This document shows positions 31,000 to 33,401 of a stretch of 33,401 nucleotides of DNA, one piece after another; the first letter of the stretch is position 1; every line of letters starts with the position of its first letter. The translations under genes and the position numbers were made by a program. The stretch is from Actinomycetes bacterium (GTDB lineage Bacteria > Actinomycetota > Actinomycetes > Streptosporangiales > Streptosporangiaceae). The notes under the pieces were generated by a model that made no database searches, was not told the DNA's origin, and saw only the letters and a program-made list of their open reading frames with translations. The stretch is taken from assembly GCA_025964575.1 (NCBI GenBank), contig JAOPYO010000473.1, forward strand, positions 1 to 33,401, written 5' to 3'.

Positions 31000-31301
31000 C
31001 ACGGCTGCTCCGCAGCGAGGACGCGTGCCACCCAGACGACCACTTGGGCCGCGTCGTCGACCGGCGCGATCCGCTCTGCCCACGACCACCAGTACCACCA
31101 GTCCCCGGCAGCGTCCGGCGCCGCGATCACTTCGTCGTTGAGCGCCCGCATCTTCGGGTTCAGCACCAGCACGTACGGGAGATGGCTCGACGACACCGTT
31201 AGCCACGCTTCCCACCCATCGGCCCGCAGCCGCTCGGCCAGCTGATCCAAGTGATCTATCGCTGTTTCGATCACCACGATGTCTGGCGGCATGACTGTCA
31301 T
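30999..31301 (-). CDS. Hypothetical 100-residue protein, cotranscribed with the ATPase
   Basis: ATG at 31301. The sequence is polar with helix AIDHLDQLAERLRADGWEAW, strand LPYVLVLNPKMRALND and an aromatic block DWWYWWSWAERIAP. Such short Trp-rich proteins are common beside RsbW-like ATPase genes of actinomycetes; the function is unknown. It shares a stop/start with the ATPase and is divergent from the XRE gene across a nested inverted repeat. It may form a complex with the ATPase. Confidence 0.7.
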   Translation of the reverse strand: MTVMPPDIVVIETAIDHLDQLAERLRADGWEAWLTVSSSHLPYVLVLNPKMRALNDEVIAAPDAAGDWWYWWSWAERIAPVDDAAQVVVWVARVLAAEQP

Positions 31302-31318
31302 TCGCGAATCATCTTCCT

Positions 31319-31386
31319 ACGGAGGGTAACTTGCATAACACTGTCAGTGTTGACCGGGAGAGGCGATTATGCAATTTACTCTCCGT
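31319..31386. promoter_or_regulatory. Nested inverted-repeat operator between divergent regulator operons
   Basis: A 20-bp inverted repeat (31319-31338 and 31367-31386, 18 of 20 positions paired, including the perfect TTGCATAA/TTATGCAA) encloses 28 bases. A second near-perfect palindrome AACACTG-T-CAGTGTT (31337-31351) overlaps the inner end of the left arm. The site lies between the start of the 100-residue protein (31301) and the XRE start (31424). The size and symmetry suit two cooperating dimers, probably the XRE protein itself. Confidence 0.65.
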
Positions 31387-31423
31387 GATTGCTTCATGAT
31401 TCTTTGAGACCTTGGGAGGTTTC

Positions 31424-32287
31424 ATGACGTTTGGTCCGAGTCCCACCGCCCGGCGCCGAAGGCTCGCCGCCGAACTCCGCGAGTTGCGCATCGCCGCCAA
31501 CATGAGCGGGGAGCAGGCCGCCGAGCGGCTGGAGTGGTCGACCAGCAAGCTGTCCCGGATCGAGAACGCCCGCATCGCCATCTCCCCAGGCGACGTACGG
31601 GAACTACTCGCGCTGTACGACATCGAGGACAGGTCCACCTGCGATGTTCTGGTCACGCTGGCCCGAGAAGCCCGCAAGAAGGGTTGGTGGCACACCTACG
31701 GTGATGTGCTACTTCAAGGCTTCGACGTCTACGTCGGTTTGGAAGCCGAAGCCTCGGCGCTATGGATCTACGAACAGCAGTTCATCCCCGGCCTCCTCCA
31801 GACCGAGGACTACACCCGTGCCCTGTTCCAAACAGCGGCCAACCGGAACTCCCCAGAAGAGATCGAACGCCGGGTCACCGTCCGGATGGCCCGCCGCGAA
31901 CTACTCACCCGCTCACCCGACCCACTGGAACTGTGGGCCGTACTCGACGAGGCGGCGCTGCGTCGACAGGTCGGCGGACCCGAGGTGATGGCACAGCAGA
32001 ACCGCCACCTGCTCGAAGCGTCCGCACTGCCCAACGTCACACTCCAGGTCATGCCGTTCAACATCGGAGCCCACCCGGGAATGGCTGGCGCGTTCAGCGT
32101 CCTCGGATTCCCCGAGCCCACCGACCCCGAGATCGTCTACTTCGAGAACCAAACCAGCGGGATCGTAGTCGAGGACCCCAATCAGATCCGCCGGTATAGG
32201 CTGATATTCGATCACCTGATGGCCGCCGCAGTCAGCCCGGACGCCTCCGTCTCACTGATCGCAGCCCTCCGCGATCAGACCGGCTGA
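31424..32287 (+). CDS. XRE family regulator with DUF5753 domain
   Basis: 287 residues; ATG at 31424 after GGGAGG. The XRE helix-turn-helix is at about 10-45 (LRELRIAANMSGEQAAERLE, WSTSKLSRIENAR). From about 100 comes the DUF5753 domain: LWIYEQQFIPGLLQTEDYTR, RMARRELL, then VTLQVMPFNIGAHPGMAGAF. These regulators, related to WhiJ, sit next to DUF397 genes throughout actinomycetes and control development, sporulation or antibiotic genes. It starts next to the nested inverted repeat, its likely operator, and is followed by the DUF397 gene at 28 bases. The domain may sense a small molecule or its DUF397 partner. Confidence 0.92.
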   Translation: MTFGPSPTARRRRLAAELRELRIAANMSGEQAAERLEWSTSKLSRIENARIAISPGDVRELLALYDIEDRSTCDVLVTLAREARKKGWWHTYGDVLLQGFDVYVGLEAEASALWIYEQQFIPGLLQTEDYTRALFQTAANRNSPEEIERRVTVRMARRELLTRSPDPLELWAVLDEAALRRQVGGPEVMAQQNRHLLEASALPNVTLQVMPFNIGAHPGMAGAFSVLGFPEPTDPEIVYFENQTSGIVVEDPNQIRRYRLIFDHLMAAAVSPDASVSLIAALRDQTG

Positions 32288-32315
32288 ACGCTCCCCTGCC
32301 GAAAAGAGGCGCCAT

Positions 32316-32525
32316 ATGACCTTGCTGGACACCTCCCACGCCATCTGGCGGAAAAGCCGCCGCAGTAACAACGAAGGCGGCGCATGCGTGGAAGTGGCCC
32401 CGGTAGGCGACCGGTGCCTCGTCCGGGACAGCAAGAACCCCACCGGCCCAGCGCTGGCGTTCACCTCACCCGAATGGGACCGCTTCCTCGGCCAGATCAA
32501 GACAGACCATCTCAACCTCCCGTGA
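32316..32525 (+). CDS. DUF397 domain small protein
   Basis: 69 residues. It has the canonical DUF397 pattern WRKSRRSNNEGGACVEVAPV, RDSKNPTGPALAF and SPEWDRFLGQI. The family is usually the partner of an XRE/DUF5753 protein, as here, and probably modulates its activity, like a toxin/antitoxin or anti-regulator pair; direct data are few. A 28-base gap separates it from the regulator, so they are in one transcript. Confidence 0.9.
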   Translation: MTLLDTSHAIWRKSRRSNNEGGACVEVAPVGDRCLVRDSKNPTGPALAFTSPEWDRFLGQIKTDHLNLP

Positions 32526-32603
32526 CCTTATCCACAACTAACAGATCCGCTTAGCCGCAGGAGCCTTCGGATGCAGGTCGGTCAGAGACCGAGCTCCGCC
32601 CCC

Positions 32604-32619
32604 GCCGGACTTATCCGGC
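32604..32619 (+). terminator. Small hairpin after DUF397
   Basis: GCCGGA-CTTA-TCCGGC, about 80 bases past the DUF397 stop, preceded by another short stem (CGGTC-AGA-GACCG). No U-tract. It may end the XRE-DUF397 transcript. Confidence 0.35.
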
Positions 32620-32680
32620 CGTGCCCGGACCGGAAACCGACTGGACATTATGATCTTCCTGCGACGTTCGAAGGGGGATG

Positions 32681-33401
32681 ATGGTGGCGTTAGTGGGTGA
32701 TGCGGACTATGGACGTATCGGTGTGGGCTACGCGCGGCATCGGCGGACGGATCCGCGGATCGCGGCGTTGGTGCACTCGGCCCTCGGCGATGCCCGGACG
32801 GTGGTGAACGTCGGCGCGGGCGCAGGTTCGTACGAACCGTCCGACCGGCATGTCCTGCCCATCGAGCCGTCTCCGGAGATGCGCCGCCAGCGCCCGTCCC
32901 ACCTGGCGCCCGCCATCCACGGGATCGCTGAGGCGCTTCCGTTCGACGATGACGCCGTGGACGCGGCCATGGCGATGGTCACCGTTCACCAATGGCCGGA
33001 CCCCGTCGCCGGGTTGCGGGAGATGCGGCGGGTGGCTCGTGGCCCGGTGCTGGTGCTGACTTTCGACCCTGCCGAGCTGGGCCGGCTTTGGCTCATGGAC
33101 TACGCCCCGGAGTTGCAGCAGGTCGACGCCGGCCGTTGCCCGTCGATCGAGACCATCACCGCCGCGCTCGGCCAGGGCACCGAGGTCCGCCCGGTTCCCA
33201 TCCCGATCGACTGCGTCGACGGCTTCATCGAGGCCTTCTACGCCCGGCCCGAGTCCCTGCTGGACCCGGCCGTCCGACTGGCCCAGTCCACGTGGAGCTT
33301 CCTCGCGCCGGGCGTGGAAGAGCGCGCCGTCCAGGCACTGGCCGCCGACCTAGCCTCAGGAGCCTGGGAAGAACGCTATGGATCCCAACGCACCCAGCCC
33401 G
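32681..33401 (+). CDS. Class I SAM-dependent methyltransferase, 3' end outside window
   Basis: The frame is open from an ATG at 32681 (AAGGGGG before; ATG 32678 or GTG 32684 are alternatives) to the edge, 240 codons. The start of the domain is DYGRIGVGYARHRRTDPRIA, followed by motif I TVVNVGAGAGSYEPSDR, acidic IEPSPEMRRQRPSHLAP, motif post-I AIHGIAEALPFDDDAVDAAM and VHQWPDPVAGLREMRRVARG, as in Methyltransf_11 proteins of the UbiE group. The remainder (FDPAELGRLWLMDYAPEL) also fits. The substrate is unknown. Its upstream hairpins suggest an own promoter. Confidence 0.82.
   Translation, partial: MVALVGDADYGRIGVGYARHRRTDPRIAALVHSALGDARTVVNVGAGAGSYEPSDRHVLPIEPSPEMRRQRPSHLAPAIHGIAEALPFDDDAVDAAMAMVTVHQWPDPVAGLREMRRVARGPVLVLTFDPAELGRLWLMDYAPELQQVDAGRCPSIETITAALGQGTEVRPVPIPIDCVDGFIEAFYARPESLLDPAVRLAQSTWSFLAPGVEERAVQALAADLASGAWEERYGSQRTQP

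Noticed and set aside
1-33401. CRISPR array, rRNA genes, intact tRNA, plasmid origin
   Set aside because: No regular short repeats with spacers, no rRNA sequence and no full tRNA cloverleaf were seen.

Overview
The window is high-G+C DNA with GTG and TTG starts, strong GGAGG-type ribosome sites and gene families typical of filamentous Actinobacteria: an XRE/DUF5753 regulator with a DUF397 partner, DUF6879, RsbW-like ATPases, an MmyB-type regulator and many small secreted or zinc-ribbon proteins. A member of the Streptosporangiales (Actinomadura, Nonomuraea or Streptosporangium relatives) would fit, but this rests on gene content alone.

Region 1 (1-5.0 kb) is accessory and decayed. It holds a transposase tail, a chimeric remnant of trpD and a short-chain dehydrogenase, two small secreted proteins, a TetR regulator, a membrane protein translationally coupled to a hemerythrin-like protein, and a tRNA 3' end with no 5' half. 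Region 2 (5.0-11.5 kb) is a series of regulator/enzyme pairs: LysR with an alpha/beta hydrolase, HxlR with a DUF5519 protein and a quinone oxidoreductase, and MarR with a SnoaL-like protein. A short-chain dehydrogenase and an unknown protein follow. Region 3 (11.7-18.4 kb) has an aldehyde dehydrogenase of lower G+C, a zinc-ribbon protein, a PP2C-like protein that has lost its metal-binding aspartates, an unknown protein that seems to contain a duplicated domain, and a divergent drug exporter/MmyB regulator pair.

Region 4 (18.5-24.3 kb) is the metabolic core. Five tightly packed genes encode a type III glutamine synthetase-like ligase, three GlxB/GlxC/GlxD (MgsA/B/C) glutamate-synthase-like subunits and a SoxB-like FAD oxidoreductase. 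A convergent XRE-cupin regulator follows. The set resembles the N-methylglutamate route for methylamine, but only one subunit stands where a four-subunit N-methylglutamate dehydrogenase is expected. The true substrate is open.

Region 5 (24.4-29.2 kb) mixes a protease tail, an LPG-synthase-like membrane protein, a methyltransferase, a broken DUF1152 gene, and a sirtuin coupled to a zinc-ribbon protein. It ends at a second truncated tRNA, whose sequence matches the 3' half of a tRNA-Val(TAC). Region 6 (29.4 kb to the end) is a signalling cassette: a small CPxxWEL-type protein with DUF6879, and an RsbW-like ATPase operon divergent from XRE/DUF5753-DUF397 across a striking nested inverted repeat. 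A methyltransferase gene then runs off the window.

The two tRNA stumps, both with their 3' hairpins but no 5' halves, suggest right-hand ends of integrated islands. The clearest candidates for undescribed biology are the metal-less PP2C-like protein with its neighbour, the glx/FAD operon, the sirtuin pair and the nested operator.
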